This document shows, in pieces, positions 16,524 through 25,566 of a stretch of 64,000 bases of DNA. The stretch spans positions 124,001 through 188,000 of the forward strand of contig NZ_LMQO01000003.1 of assembly GCF_001425385.1 (NCBI RefSeq), given 5' to 3'. The notes beneath the pieces were generated by a model. The model saw only the letters and a list, made by a program, of their open reading frames with translations. It was not told where the DNA came from and did not search any database. The stretch's first letter is position 1. Every line of letters starts with the position of its first letter. Source of the DNA: Sphingomonas sp. Leaf407 (GTDB lineage Bacteria; Pseudomonadota; Alphaproteobacteria; Sphingomonadales; Sphingomonadaceae). The position numbers were made by a program, and so were the translations under genes.

Positions 16524-19328
16524 ATGACGTCGTTCCAACCGTCGCCGGTACGCCGGCAGCGCGCCCATGCGCTTGTCCTGTCGACCGGCGTCGCCATCGC
16601 CGCGCTGACGCTGCCGGCCGTCGCCTTCGCGCAGGAGGCGTCGCCCGCCACCGCCGAGGCGAGCGCGCAGACCGCCAGCGAATCGCTGACCGACGACATC
16701 GTCGTCAACGGCCGTCGCCAGCGTAGCGCGCTGAACGAGGAACAGGCCGCGATCGGCACGATCGACATCGTGACCACCGGCGACGTCGCGATCCATTCGC
16801 AGACCGGCATCGCCGACCTCGCCAAGCAGATGCCCGGCATCTCGGTCAGCCGCGATCAGGGCCGCAACCAGAGCGCGACCGGCGAAGCCCAGTTCGTCAC
16901 CATTCGCGGGTTCGACACCGGCTACAACGCCTATACCCTCGACGGCTTACGCCTGCCGCAGACGGCGGGCAGCAGCCGTGCGATCTCGCTCAACCTCTTC
17001 TCGCCGTTCGCGATCGGCGGGATCGCCGCCGACAAGACCCCAGGTGCCGCCAAGGATGCCGACAGCATCGCCGGCATCATCGACCTGCGCACCCCGACCG
17101 CGTTCGACTTCGCGCAGAGCTTCACCCGCGCCCGCGTGCTGGGCCAGGTTGCCGGCCTCGCGCTCGACCGCGAGCAGGAAGCGTTTGGTGGCGCGATCGG
17201 CATCGACGCCGCGCGGCGGTTCGGCACCGACGACCAGTTCGGTGTGTATCTGGCGGGCTATTTCGAGGAGCGCGGCAACGCCGCCGAATCGACGGCGGTG
17301 CAGAGCGATTACCAGACGACCAATTTCGATGTCGGCACCGCACGCGACAATCCCAACGCATTGTCGGCCAATGGCGTGCAGTGGAACTTCTACAATAACA
17401 AGATCAAGCGCTATGGCGCGACCGGATCGCTCGATTTCCGGAGCGAGGCGATCGAACTGTACGGCCGCGTGAATTATGCGACCTATCTGAACACCAATAC
17501 GATGAACCAGACCGGCCTGCGCAACGAGACGACCAGCGGCCAGTCGAGCGGCAACCCGTTGCGGACGCTGCGCAACGGCAGCACGACCCGTGCCTATAAC
17601 GCGGCGGGGATCTACAACCCGCAGGGTATCAATCCGGCCAGCTATTTCCGCACCGAGGATGTCGAGCAGGAACTGTTCTCGGCACAGGTCGGCGCGAAGA
17701 CGCATTGGGACGGTTTCTTCGCGAACCTCGAAGGGGCCTATGCCGACGGGCGTTTCGATCAGCCGACCCGGATCGAGGCGGCGTTCCGCGGCATCGCGTA
17801 CAACGGCGCGACCGGGAATACCGGTGCCGCGACCGAAGGCGTCAACGTCGACCTGTCGAACCGCAAGTCGCCGCGCCCGGTGCTGTCGAACGGCGCGATC
17901 GCCTATGTCTCCTCGCTCGACCGGCCGACGCAGCTCTATGTCCAGAGCGGCTATGACTATCTGAACGAGGTGAAGAAGACCGCCAAGGCCAGCATCGGCT
18001 GGGACGGCGACGGCTTCCTCGGCCATGTCGAGGTCGGCGGGCTGTACGAGGATTCGGACCGCAAGGGCCGCAACCTCGCGCCGGACAATACCCGCTATCG
18101 CTTCCTGACACCGTTGCAGTCGGGCACGGTGCAGGGACCGTCGATCAACCAGTATCTGGGGTACGTCCTGAAGGACTTCCTCGATTATTATCCCGCGCGG
18201 CCGCTGAAAGTGCTGTCGCGCGCGCAGCTCGACGCGCAGGTGCGCGACTATGTGCCGCTGATCCCGGTGTCGGCCACGACGATCAACCAGGGGCTGCTCG
18301 ACGGCAACGAGAAGCGCAAGGCGCTCTATGCCACGGCCACGCTGAAACTCGGCGCGCTCGAAGTGATGCCGGGCGTGCGCTATGAGGACAATGGCTTCCG
18401 GGCGACCTATTATCTGAACGACGCCGACGGCGCGCGCTTCATCTCGGCCGGTCGTGATTACGACCATGTCGATCCCAGCGTGCTGGCGGCGTGGAAGCCG
18501 AACGACCGTATCGTGGTGCGCGGTGCCGCGCGGTCGAGCTATGCGCGGCCATCGTTCGACCTGATCGCCGGTCCGACGCGGATCACCCGCGATCCGGGCC
18601 GCAACAACGCGATCATCGCGATCAGCCAGCCCAATCCCGACCTGAAGCCGGTATCGGCATGGAGCTATGACGTCGGCGTCGAGTATTACGGCGGCGTCGG
18701 CCGTTATTTCCAGCTCGCCGGCTACTATAAGGATCTGTCGAACTTCGTCGTGAACACCGCGACGCGCACGGCGGGCGAAACGATCGACGGCATCACCTAT
18801 ACCCGCCCGATCAACGGCGGTGGCGGCAAGGCCAAAGGCGTGGAGGCATCGGGCCGCTTCACCGTCGGCGACATGGTCGGATCGGCCTTTCTCGGTAATT
18901 TCGGCGTGGGCGGCAACGTCACCTATCAGCAGACCGAGGCGTCCTATGTCATCCCGCTGAACGGCGTGCGCACCACGCGCACCAGCGCGCTGCCGCAGGC
19001 ACCCGACCTGATCTACAATGCCGAGGTGTTCTATGCCGGCGGCGCGTTCCGCACCAACCTGTGGTACAATTACACCGGGAAGATCCTGGCGGCGGTGCAG
19101 GACAGCCAGCCCGACATCTATGTCCAGCCGGTGGGCGAGCTGAACTTCGGCGCGGCGTATGAAGTCACCGACAATCTGGAAATCGGCGTGTCGGCGCGTA
19201 ACCTGCTCGACCAGCACAGCTATTGGGCGACCGTCGGCAAGAGCGAGCGCTATATCTCGAACGATCGCAACGGCGGCTATCTCAAGACCGGCCGGGTATT
19301 CCAGTTCAGCCTGACGATGAAGATGTAA
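16524..19328 (+). CDS. TonB-dependent receptor linked to a histidine acid phosphatase
   Basis: This is an outer-membrane active transporter of 934 residues. A signal peptide with AIAALTLPAVAFAQ ends near residue 37. The plug domain follows with DDIVVNGRRQRSALNEEQ (TonB-box region), LAKQMPGISVSRDQGRNQ and FVTIRGFDTGYNAYTLDGLRLPQ. The remainder is a beta barrel with alternating aromatic residues, ending FQFSLTMKM. The substrate cannot be read from sequence. The phosphatase gene 57 bases downstream and the EEP/DeoR pair on the opposite strand suggest an organophosphate such as phytate, and phoR-pst is in the same window. Transcription should start in 16308-16523, where palindromes occur. Confidence 0.93.
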   Translation: MTSFQPSPVRRQRAHALVLSTGVAIAALTLPAVAFAQEASPATAEASAQTASESLTDDIVVNGRRQRSALNEEQAAIGTIDIVTTGDVAIHSQTGIADLAKQMPGISVSRDQGRNQSATGEAQFVTIRGFDTGYNAYTLDGLRLPQTAGSSRAISLNLFSPFAIGGIAADKTPGAAKDADSIAGIIDLRTPTAFDFAQSFTRARVLGQVAGLALDREQEAFGGAIGIDAARRFGTDDQFGVYLAGYFEERGNAAESTAVQSDYQTTNFDVGTARDNPNALSANGVQWNFYNNKIKRYGATGSLDFRSEAIELYGRVNYATYLNTNTMNQTGLRNETTSGQSSGNPLRTLRNGSTTRAYNAAGIYNPQGINPASYFRTEDVEQELFSAQVGAKTHWDGFFANLEGAYADGRFDQPTRIEAAFRGIAYNGATGNTGAATEGVNVDLSNRKSPRPVLSNGAIAYVSSLDRPTQLYVQSGYDYLNEVKKTAKASIGWDGDGFLGHVEVGGLYEDSDRKGRNLAPDNTRYRFLTPLQSGTVQGPSINQYLGYVLKDFLDYYPARPLKVLSRAQLDAQVRDYVPLIPVSATTINQGLLDGNEKRKALYATATLKLGALEVMPGVRYEDNGFRATYYLNDADGARFISAGRDYDHVDPSVLAAWKPNDRIVVRGAARSSYARPSFDLIAGPTRITRDPGRNNAIIAISQPNPDLKPVSAWSYDVGVEYYGGVGRYFQLAGYYKDLSNFVVNTATRTAGETIDGITYTRPINGGGGKAKGVEASGRFTVGDMVGSAFLGNFGVGGNVTYQQTEASYVIPLNGVRTTRTSALPQAPDLIYNAEVFYAGGAFRTNLWYNYTGKILAAVQDSQPDIYVQPVGELNFGAAYEVTDNLEIGVSARNLLDQHSYWATVGKSERYISNDRNGGYLKTGRVFQFSLTMKM

Positions 19329-19334
19329 GCCTGT

Positions 19335-19364
19335 GCGTCCTCCCGGCTCGCGCCGGGAGGACGC
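19335..19364 (+). promoter_or_regulatory. Intercistronic hairpin between receptor and phosphatase genes
   Basis: A perfect 13-bp stem with a 4-base loop lies six bases after the receptor stop and 20 bases before the phosphatase start. No U-run follows (AACGAG does), so it is more likely an RNA-stability or partial-termination element that lowers expression of the downstream genes than a full terminator. Confidence 0.6.
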
Positions 19365-19384
19365 AACGAGAAGGAAGTTTCTTG

Positions 19385-20560
19385 ATGCCGTTCCGCTCCG
19401 CCGTCGTACTCGGCGCCATGTTGGCGATTGCCCCATCGCCGGTCGCCGCCAAGGGCAGCACGATCGAGCGGGTCGTGCTGCTGATGCGGCACGGCGTCCG
19501 CGCGCCGATCGACGGCGAGGCACCCGCCGACACCCGCGTTGACGGTCGCTGGCCCGGCTGGCCAGTGGCGGCGGAGCATCTGACGCCGCATGGCGCGGCG
19601 GCGATCCGCCAGATCGGTCGCCATGACCGGCGCTGGCTGACGACGACCGGCTGCCCTGCGCCCGGCGACGTGCGCATCTGGACCAATACCGCCGAGCGGA
19701 CGATCGCCACCGGCCGCGCCTATGCCGATGGCCTTGCCCCCGGTTGCGCGCTGCCGGTCGGGCATCTGACCGCGCCGCAGGTCGATCCGTTGTTCGAACC
19801 GTTGCGTGCCGGGGCCACCGCGTTCGATGCGGGGCAGGCGGTGGCGGCGATCACCGCCTATACCGGCGGGGTGAACGCGCTGACCGCGCGCCATGCCGGC
19901 GCGATCTGCGACCTCGACCGCGTGCTCGGCTGCGGTAGCCCCGCCGGATGCAGCACGCCCGGCCCGGCGACGCTCAAGCCCAGCGCGAACGGGCGGGGAA
20001 TCGAGTTCACCGGCCCGATCCGCGCGACCTCGGGCACGGCGCAGGTGATCCTGCTGCAATATGCCGAGGGCATGCCGATCCGCGACGTCGGCTTCGGTCG
20101 CGCCGATGCCGCGACGATCCGCCGGATCGGCGCGCTCCACGCCGCGCTATTCGACGTGTTCACCCGCAGCCCGTATATGGCGGCGCATCAGGCCGGGCCG
20201 ATCGGCGCGCATATGCTGGCGACGCTCGGGGCGTCTGATGGACCCAAGCTGGAGGCGCTGATCGGCCACGACACCAACGTCACCGCGCTGGGTGCGGCGC
20301 TTGGCGTCGATCTCGATGCGCCGGGGTTTGCGCGCAACGACGTGGCCCCGGGCGGGGCATTGGTGTTCACCCGCCGCCGCGACGCGCGCGGCAGCTTCGT
20401 GACATTGTCGTACCGGGTGCAGCCACTCAACATGATCCGCTCGGGCGGAGCAGTCGTCGTCGACCGGCCGTTGCCGATCCCCGGCTGCGCGAAGCGTTGT
20501 TCGGTCGAACGGTTCGACTCGCTGCTGCGCGCGAAGCTCGCCCCGGTGATCGCGCGGTGA
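19385..20560 (+). CDS. Periplasmic histidine acid phosphatase (phytase / glucose-1-phosphatase-like)
   Basis: This is a clade-2 histidine phosphatase of 391 residues with a signal peptide ending at about residue 22 (PSPVAA). The nucleophile motif is RHGVRAP (His36 at its core) and the proton-donor motif is HDTN (His295-Asp296), the form found in AppA and Agp rather than HAE. Several cysteines (CALPVG, AICDLDRVLGCGSPAGC, CAKRC) could form the disulfides common in the clade. It probably releases phosphate from phytate or sugar phosphates in the periplasm. It follows the TonB receptor and precedes the carbonic anhydrase by 13 bases, suggesting one transcript. AAGGAAG supplies a ribosome site. 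Confidence 0.9.
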   Translation: MPFRSAVVLGAMLAIAPSPVAAKGSTIERVVLLMRHGVRAPIDGEAPADTRVDGRWPGWPVAAEHLTPHGAAAIRQIGRHDRRWLTTTGCPAPGDVRIWTNTAERTIATGRAYADGLAPGCALPVGHLTAPQVDPLFEPLRAGATAFDAGQAVAAITAYTGGVNALTARHAGAICDLDRVLGCGSPAGCSTPGPATLKPSANGRGIEFTGPIRATSGTAQVILLQYAEGMPIRDVGFGRADAATIRRIGALHAALFDVFTRSPYMAAHQAGPIGAHMLATLGASDGPKLEALIGHDTNVTALGAALGVDLDAPGFARNDVAPGGALVFTRRRDARGSFVTLSYRVQPLNMIRSGGAVVVDRPLPIPGCAKRCSVERFDSLLRAKLAPVIAR

Positions 20561-20573
20561 TAGCATCGGTGGC

Positions 20574-21098
20574 ATGCCCTGCTATGCCCTCGCTGATGCC
20601 GCCCCCGATCTCGCCGCCGATGCGTGGGTCGCGCCGTCGGCCGATCTGATCGGCGCGGTCCGGCTGGGCGCGCAGGCCAGCGTGTGGTTCGGCGCGACGA
20701 TCCGTGCCGACAATGGCCCGATCGTGGTCGGCGCGCGCAGCAACATCCAAGACGGCGCGGTGCTGCACGGCGACCCCGGCGCGCCGCTGACGGTAGGCGA
20801 GGATTGCACCATCGGCCACCGCGCGATCCTGCATGGCTGCACCATCGGCGACCGCGTGCTGATCGGCATGGGCGCGACGATCCTGAACCATGCGGTGATC
20901 GCCGACGATTGCGTGGTGGGGGCCGGCGCGCTGGTAACGGAGGGCAAGAGCTTTCCGCCCGGCAGCCTGATCGTAGGCAGCCCGGCGCGGGCGGTACGGA
21001 CGCTGACCGACGAACAGCTTGCCGGGTTGAGGCTGTCGGCGGCGGTTTATGTGGCTAAGGCAAAACACTATCGCGACGTACTGAAAACCAACTGCTGA
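20574..21098 (+). CDS. Gamma-carbonic-anhydrase-like hexapeptide protein
   Basis: This 174-residue protein has a left-handed beta-helix fold like YrdA/PaaY/CaiE. The zinc ligands are visible: His65 (GAVLHGDPG), and His82 and His87 in IGHRAILHGC. RSNIQDGAVLHGD, IGMGATILNHA and VGAGALVTEGKSFPPGSLIVGSPARAVR follow the family pattern. The partner residues needed for strong carbonic anhydrase activity cannot be judged here; many such proteins have weak or no activity. It lies 13 bases after the phosphatase stop and may be co-transcribed by chance of compactness rather than shared function. Confidence 0.88.
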   Translation: MPCYALADAAPDLAADAWVAPSADLIGAVRLGAQASVWFGATIRADNGPIVVGARSNIQDGAVLHGDPGAPLTVGEDCTIGHRAILHGCTIGDRVLIGMGATILNHAVIADDCVVGAGALVTEGKSFPPGSLIVGSPARAVRTLTDEQLAGLRLSAAVYVAKAKHYRDVLKTNC

Positions 21099-21286
21099 AC
21101 ATCAGGGAAGCGGAATCCACGGTATGAACAAAACGTACCGACTTATGCGGTAGCGGTCCAAACCAAGCTATCGCAGGGTCGAGCGCTGGCCGGTTGTCGA
21201 CAGGACCGTATTGCCGCCCGCACAAATTATTCGTGGAGCAAAGTGGCTTGATGTATATCCCTCTCCTGAAATTCCGGGGGGAACAG

Positions 21287-22417
21287 ATGCAAGCCGACCT
21301 ACGCGATACCTATGGCAGACGCATACCCGCGCTTGATTCGATCCGGGGGATAGCGGCGTTGGCCGTCTGCATGCATCATATCGCCTATCTTTGGGCCGAT
21401 ATAGGACAAGTGCAGGGAGCTCAACTGAAGGCGCTTCGTGCATTCATCATGTGGGGGCACCCCGCAGTACTGGTATTTTTTGCGTTGAGCGGTTTTGTTC
21501 TGTTCGTATCGCATCGGCCCGATCAGCCGAAACCCTATGGTCGTTACTTGGTTGGCCGGATCTTTCGGATATATCCGGCGTACATTGCCGTCTATCTGGC
21601 GGTCTTAGCGTTGACGCTTCTTGTTTCGATGGATGCGGCTCAATGGACGGCATCATGGGCCAAGCAAGTTCCACCGCGTGCCGATCTATCAGCACCATCC
21701 ATTTTTCGGACCGTTTCGTTGATATTCGCGGTCGAAGGCGACACGCGCTTTAATGTGGTGTCGTGGAGCCTGGTTCATGAGATGCGGTTCTCTCTTGTAT
21801 TTCCGCTAATGGCGTTGCTGTTGTGCCGTTTCCCACGAAGTTTTGTTGGGCTGTCCGCAGTCATGTATGCAATATCGCTCGCGATATTGCCCGCGCTTGG
21901 GTTGAAGCCGGACTATCTGATCGCCGGGTATCTGGGTGCGGATATATTCATAACGCTGCATTATCTGCCCTGTTTCGGCGCTGGGATGTTGGCGGCCCTA
22001 TTCGTGATGCGCAACCGTACGATCCGGGTGCCGACCACCGCAGTGGTCCTGCTACTGATCCTGTCGATGGCGGTACCGCGGTACGTTCATGATGACCTCG
22101 CGCTGGCAATCTGGGGCTCACTGATTATCATCGCCAGTATCGCGAACGCCCGTTTCGCGGCTGTGCTCGACGGGAAAATCTTGCAGTATCTCGGCCGGAT
22201 TTCATACAGCTTGTATCTGGTTCATCTGCCGGTCGCGTGGTTGACCTTCTTTCTGCTCGACGATCGACTGCCATTGGCTGTCATCGCTATGGTCAGCCTT
22301 CTTGCTAGCGCGATCTTTGCGACGGTACTGGAACGCTGCGTGGAACGGACCGGGGTGCAGGTCGGAAAAGTCCTGCTGAAGCGACAGAACCCGCCGCGCG
22401 AGCGGGTGCAGGCGTAG
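21287..22417 (+). CDS. Acyltransferase 3 family membrane protein, compositionally atypical
   Basis: This integral membrane O-acyltransferase (376 residues) probably acetylates a surface polysaccharide or glycolipid. RIPALDSIRGIAALAVCMHHI at the N-terminus carries the conserved Arg and His of the family, followed by HPAVLVFFALSGFVLF and about ten hydrophobic segments, with SYSLYLVHLPVAW near the C-terminus. The start at 21287 has a strong GGGGGGA site; ATGs at 21251 and 21194 would add a hydrophilic leader. The gene is visibly poorer in G+C than its neighbours (near 53% in a 60-base sample at 21841) and uses TTG, GTA and ATA codons freely, suggesting recent acquisition. No partner glycosyltransferase is adjacent. 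Confidence 0.88.
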   Translation: MQADLRDTYGRRIPALDSIRGIAALAVCMHHIAYLWADIGQVQGAQLKALRAFIMWGHPAVLVFFALSGFVLFVSHRPDQPKPYGRYLVGRIFRIYPAYIAVYLAVLALTLLVSMDAAQWTASWAKQVPPRADLSAPSIFRTVSLIFAVEGDTRFNVVSWSLVHEMRFSLVFPLMALLLCRFPRSFVGLSAVMYAISLAILPALGLKPDYLIAGYLGADIFITLHYLPCFGAGMLAALFVMRNRTIRVPTTAVVLLLILSMAVPRYVHDDLALAIWGSLIIIASIANARFAAVLDGKILQYLGRISYSLYLVHLPVAWLTFFLLDDRLPLAVIAMVSLLASAIFATVLERCVERTGVQVGKVLLKRQNPPRERVQA

Positions 22418-22570
22418 GAATGGCGGGGGCATCACCGACGAGCCGCATAGGTTTGACGCTGTGACGCCCGGATCAAAAGTTGCGGCGGGGTATGGCGCCG
22501 TTTGAGCAAGCGACCTTGGAATTGTCCCGTCATAGCGGGCAGACCAAGACCATCAGCGTGGACCGGCCAC

Positions 22571-24088
22571 CTAAAGCGTAACCCCCGACTTCCAGATGCC
22601 GATCGCGCGTTCGTCGTTCGTCTCGTTGCGCGCGGGTTCGCCCGAGGCGACCGCGACGATCCGGGCGATCAGCGCGTCGGCCGCCGCGTCCTGCCCGTCG
22701 TCGAGCACGGTGGCGGCGTCGAAATCGATCCAGCCCGACTTGCGCGTCGCCAGATCATGGTTGGTCGCGATCTTCATCGTCGGCACCGGCGAGCCGAGCG
22801 GCGTGCCGCGTCCGGTCGAGAACAGCGTGATCGTCGCCCCCGCCGCCGCCAGCGCGGTGGTCGACACCGCGTCGTTGCCCGGTGCATCGACCACCGACAG
22901 CCCTGAGCGGCGCACCGCCTCACCATAATCGAGCACGTCGCTCACCGGGGCGACGCCGCCTTTCTGCACCGCGCCCAACGACTTTTCCTCCAGCGTGGTG
23001 ATGCCGCCCGCGATGTTGCCGGGGCTCGGGTTTTCCGACACCGGTTCGCCATGATCGAGGAAATAGCGTTTGAAGCGGTTCGTCACCTCGACCAGCCGGT
23101 CGAACACGCCCTCGTCGGTGCAGCGCGCCATCAGCAACCGCTCCGCGCCGAAGATTTCGGGGATTTCGGTCATCAGGACGGTGCCGCCGGCGGCGGCTAC
23201 CCGGTCGGTCATCCGCCCGATCAGCGGGTTGGCGGTCAGGCCGCTCATCGAATCCGACCCACCGCACTTCACCCCCAGCCGCAGCGCCGACAGCGGCACC
23301 GGCTGGCGCTCGCACGCCGCCGCCTCGACCAGCGTATCGACCGCCGCCAGCCCATCGGCGAATTCGTCGCCGCTTGCCTGCGCGCGGACATGGGCGACCT
23401 TGGCGCGTACCGTGTCGGGCATCCGCGCCAGCATCGCGTCGAGCTGGTTCGATTCGCAGCCCAGCCCCAGCAGCAACACGCCCCCGGCATTGGGGTTGGC
23501 CGCCAGTGCCGCGAGGATCGCGCCGGTACGGTTGAGATCGTCACCCAGTTGCGAACAGCCGAACGGGTGGTTGAACGCATGGACGCCATCGATCCGCCCG
23601 GCATGGCGCGGCCCCGCCGCCTGCGCGATCCGCTCGCCCAGCCGGCCGACGCAGCCGACCGTCGGCAGTATCCAGATTTCGTTGCGGGTGGCGACGCTGC
23701 CATCGGCGCGGACATAGCCCATGAACTCCGGCTCGGCGCGCGCCGGCACCGCTTCGGCCGCGACCGGTTCGTAGCGATAGGCGTCCTCGCCGCTGAGCGC
23801 GGTGCGGACGTTATGGACATGGACATGTTCGCCGACCGCGATCGGTTGGCGGGCAAGGCCGATCGGCGCGCGATAGCGGCGCACCGGTGCTCCTTGCGCC
23901 ACGGCGCGCACCGCGATCTTGTGCCCGGCGGGGATCGCGTCGCGGGCGGTCACGATAATATCGTCGACCGCCACCGCATTGCCCGCCTCGACCGAAGCGA
24001 GCAGGACGGCGACGTCGTCATCGCCATCGACCCGGACCGATCGGACGGGGGCAGGGCGGGAATCGGCGGTGGACAGGATTTCGAGCAT
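22571..24088 (-). CDS. uxaA: Altronate dehydratase
   Basis: This enzyme dehydrates D-altronate to 2-keto-3-deoxy-D-gluconate in galacturonate catabolism. The 505-residue protein has the N-terminal SAF domain (VAVDDIIVTARDAIPAGHKIAVRAVAQG) and the C-terminal altronate/galactarate dehydratase domain with GYVRADGSVATRNEIWILPTVGCVG, HAFNHPFGCSQLGDD, LGLGCESNQ, LGVKCGGSDSMSGLTANPLIG and STGRGTPLGSPVPTMKI. The cysteines in these motifs are the expected iron ligands. ATG at 24088 fits the family length. It is divergent from uxaC, with an operator-like palindrome between. Mannonate dehydratase (UxuA) is not present here, so galacturonate rather than glucuronate is the better supported substrate line. 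Confidence 0.93.
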   Translation of the reverse strand: MLEILSTADSRPAPVRSVRVDGDDDVAVLLASVEAGNAVAVDDIIVTARDAIPAGHKIAVRAVAQGAPVRRYRAPIGLARQPIAVGEHVHVHNVRTALSGEDAYRYEPVAAEAVPARAEPEFMGYVRADGSVATRNEIWILPTVGCVGRLGERIAQAAGPRHAGRIDGVHAFNHPFGCSQLGDDLNRTGAILAALAANPNAGGVLLLGLGCESNQLDAMLARMPDTVRAKVAHVRAQASGDEFADGLAAVDTLVEAAACERQPVPLSALRLGVKCGGSDSMSGLTANPLIGRMTDRVAAAGGTVLMTEIPEIFGAERLLMARCTDEGVFDRLVEVTNRFKRYFLDHGEPVSENPSPGNIAGGITTLEEKSLGAVQKGGVAPVSDVLDYGEAVRRSGLSVVDAPGNDAVSTTALAAAGATITLFSTGRGTPLGSPVPTMKIATNHDLATRKSGWIDFDAATVLDDGQDAAADALIARIVAVASGEPARNETNDERAIGIWKSGVTL

Positions 24089-24106
24089 GAGGCTGAAATA
24101 GTCTGT

Positions 24107-24120
24107 TGCCACCGTTGGCA
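24107..24120. promoter_or_regulatory. LacI-type operator candidate (site A) between uxaA and uxaC
   Basis: TGCCACCGTTGGCA is palindromic (TGCCA-N4-TGGCA) with the central CG usual for LacI-family operators. It lies 18 bases from the uxaA start and 36 from the uxaC start, so one site could repress both directions. It matches the sites at 45871, 50563 and 51684 over TGMCACCGNTNNC. Confidence 0.6.
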
Positions 24121-24156
24121 CAATGCCGCATCGGGCATCGGCAAAAGGAGAGTGTG

Positions 24157-25566
24157 ATGCCTGCCCTGCTGCTCGACCCCGATCGCCTGTTCCCCGCCGA
24201 TCCGACGACGCGGGGCCTCGCACGCGAACTCTACGCCGAAATCCGCGACCTGCCGATCGTCAGCCCGCACGGTCATACCGACCCGTCGTGGTTCGCGACC
24301 GACCGGCCGTGGCGCGATGCGACCGAGTTGCTGCTGTCGCCCGACCATTATATCTTCCGCATGCTCTACAGCCAGGGCGTTGCGCTGGACGACGTCGCGG
24401 TTCCGCGTCGCGACGGCAGCATCACCGCCGATCCGCGCGCGGCGTGGCGCGTGTTCGCCGCGCACCAGCATCTGTTCCGTGGCACGCCGTCGCGGTTGTG
24501 GCTCGACCATGTGTTCGGCGAGGTGTTCGGCTTTGACGAAGCGCTGACCACCGCCAATGCCGACACTTATTTCGACCGGATCGGCGACCTGCTCGCCAGC
24601 GACGCCTATCGCCCGCGCGCGTTGTTCGACCGGTTCGGCATCGAACTGATCGCGACGACCGAAGGCGCGGACGACCCGCTGCTCCACCACCGCGCCATTC
24701 GGGAAAGCGGCTGGGGCGGGCGTGTCGTCACCGCCTATCGCCCCGATGCGGTGATCGATTGCGAGCATGAGGCATTCCGCCCCGCGCTGCTCAAATTCGC
24801 CGATCTTACGGGCGAGGACGTCCACGACTGGCAGGGCTATCTGGCCGCGCATCGCAAGCGCCGGCAGGACTTCATCGCCGCCGGCGCGACCTCGACCGAT
24901 CATGGCCATCCGACGGCACGTACCGCCAACCTGTCGACGACGCAGGCCGAGGCCTTGTTCGCCAAGGTGATCGGCGGCACCGCCAATGCCGCCGATGCCG
25001 AGCTGTTCCGCGCGCAGATGCTGACCGAAATGGCGCGCATGTCGATCGACGACGGGCTGGTGATGCAGATCCACCCCGGATCGTTCCGCAACCACAATCG
25101 CGGACTGTTCGACGCCTATGGCCGCGACAAGGGTGCCGACATCCCGACGCGGACCGATTATGTCGCGGCGTTGAAGCCGATGCTCGACGTGGTCGGCACC
25201 AGCACCGAACTGACGATCATCCTCTTCACCCTCGACGAAACGACCTATGCCCGCGAACTGGCCCCGCTGGCGGGCCATTATCCGTGTCTGCGGCTGGGGC
25301 CGGCATGGTGGTTCCACGACAGCCCGGAGGGCATGCGCCGTTTCCGCGAGATGACGACCGAGACGGCCGGTTTCTACAACACCGTCGGTTTCAACGACGA
25401 TACGCGCGCCTTCCTGTCGATCCCGGCGCGGCACGACGTCGCCCGCCGCGTCGATTGCGCGTTCCTTGCCCGGCTGGTCGCCGAACACCGGCTGGCGCTC
25501 GACGAGGCGCATGCGGTCGCGCACGACCTGACCTATGCCCTCGTCAAACAGGCGTACAAGCTGTGA
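24157..25566 (+). CDS. uxaC: Glucuronate/galacturonate isomerase UxaC
   Basis: This cytoplasmic isomerase turns D-galacturonate into D-tagaturonate and D-glucuronate into D-fructuronate. The 469 residues match the family. Hallmarks are LPIVSPHGHTDPSWFA near the N-terminus (the His pair binds metal), WRVFAAHQHLFRGTPSRLWLDHVF, IATTEGADDPLLHH, MQIHPGSFRNHN, and the C-terminal WWFHDSPEGMRRFRE and GFNDDTRAFLSIPARHDVARRVDC. AAAGGAGAG eight bases before ATG 24157 is a strong ribosome site. The downstream reductase starts on an overlapping GTGA. Confidence 0.95.
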   Translation: MPALLLDPDRLFPADPTTRGLARELYAEIRDLPIVSPHGHTDPSWFATDRPWRDATELLLSPDHYIFRMLYSQGVALDDVAVPRRDGSITADPRAAWRVFAAHQHLFRGTPSRLWLDHVFGEVFGFDEALTTANADTYFDRIGDLLASDAYRPRALFDRFGIELIATTEGADDPLLHHRAIRESGWGGRVVTAYRPDAVIDCEHEAFRPALLKFADLTGEDVHDWQGYLAAHRKRRQDFIAAGATSTDHGHPTARTANLSTTQAEALFAKVIGGTANAADAELFRAQMLTEMARMSIDDGLVMQIHPGSFRNHNRGLFDAYGRDKGADIPTRTDYVAALKPMLDVVGTSTELTIILFTLDETTYARELAPLAGHYPCLRLGPAWWFHDSPEGMRRFREMTTETAGFYNTVGFNDDTRAFLSIPARHDVARRVDCAFLARLVAEHRLALDEAHAVAHDLTYALVKQAYKL

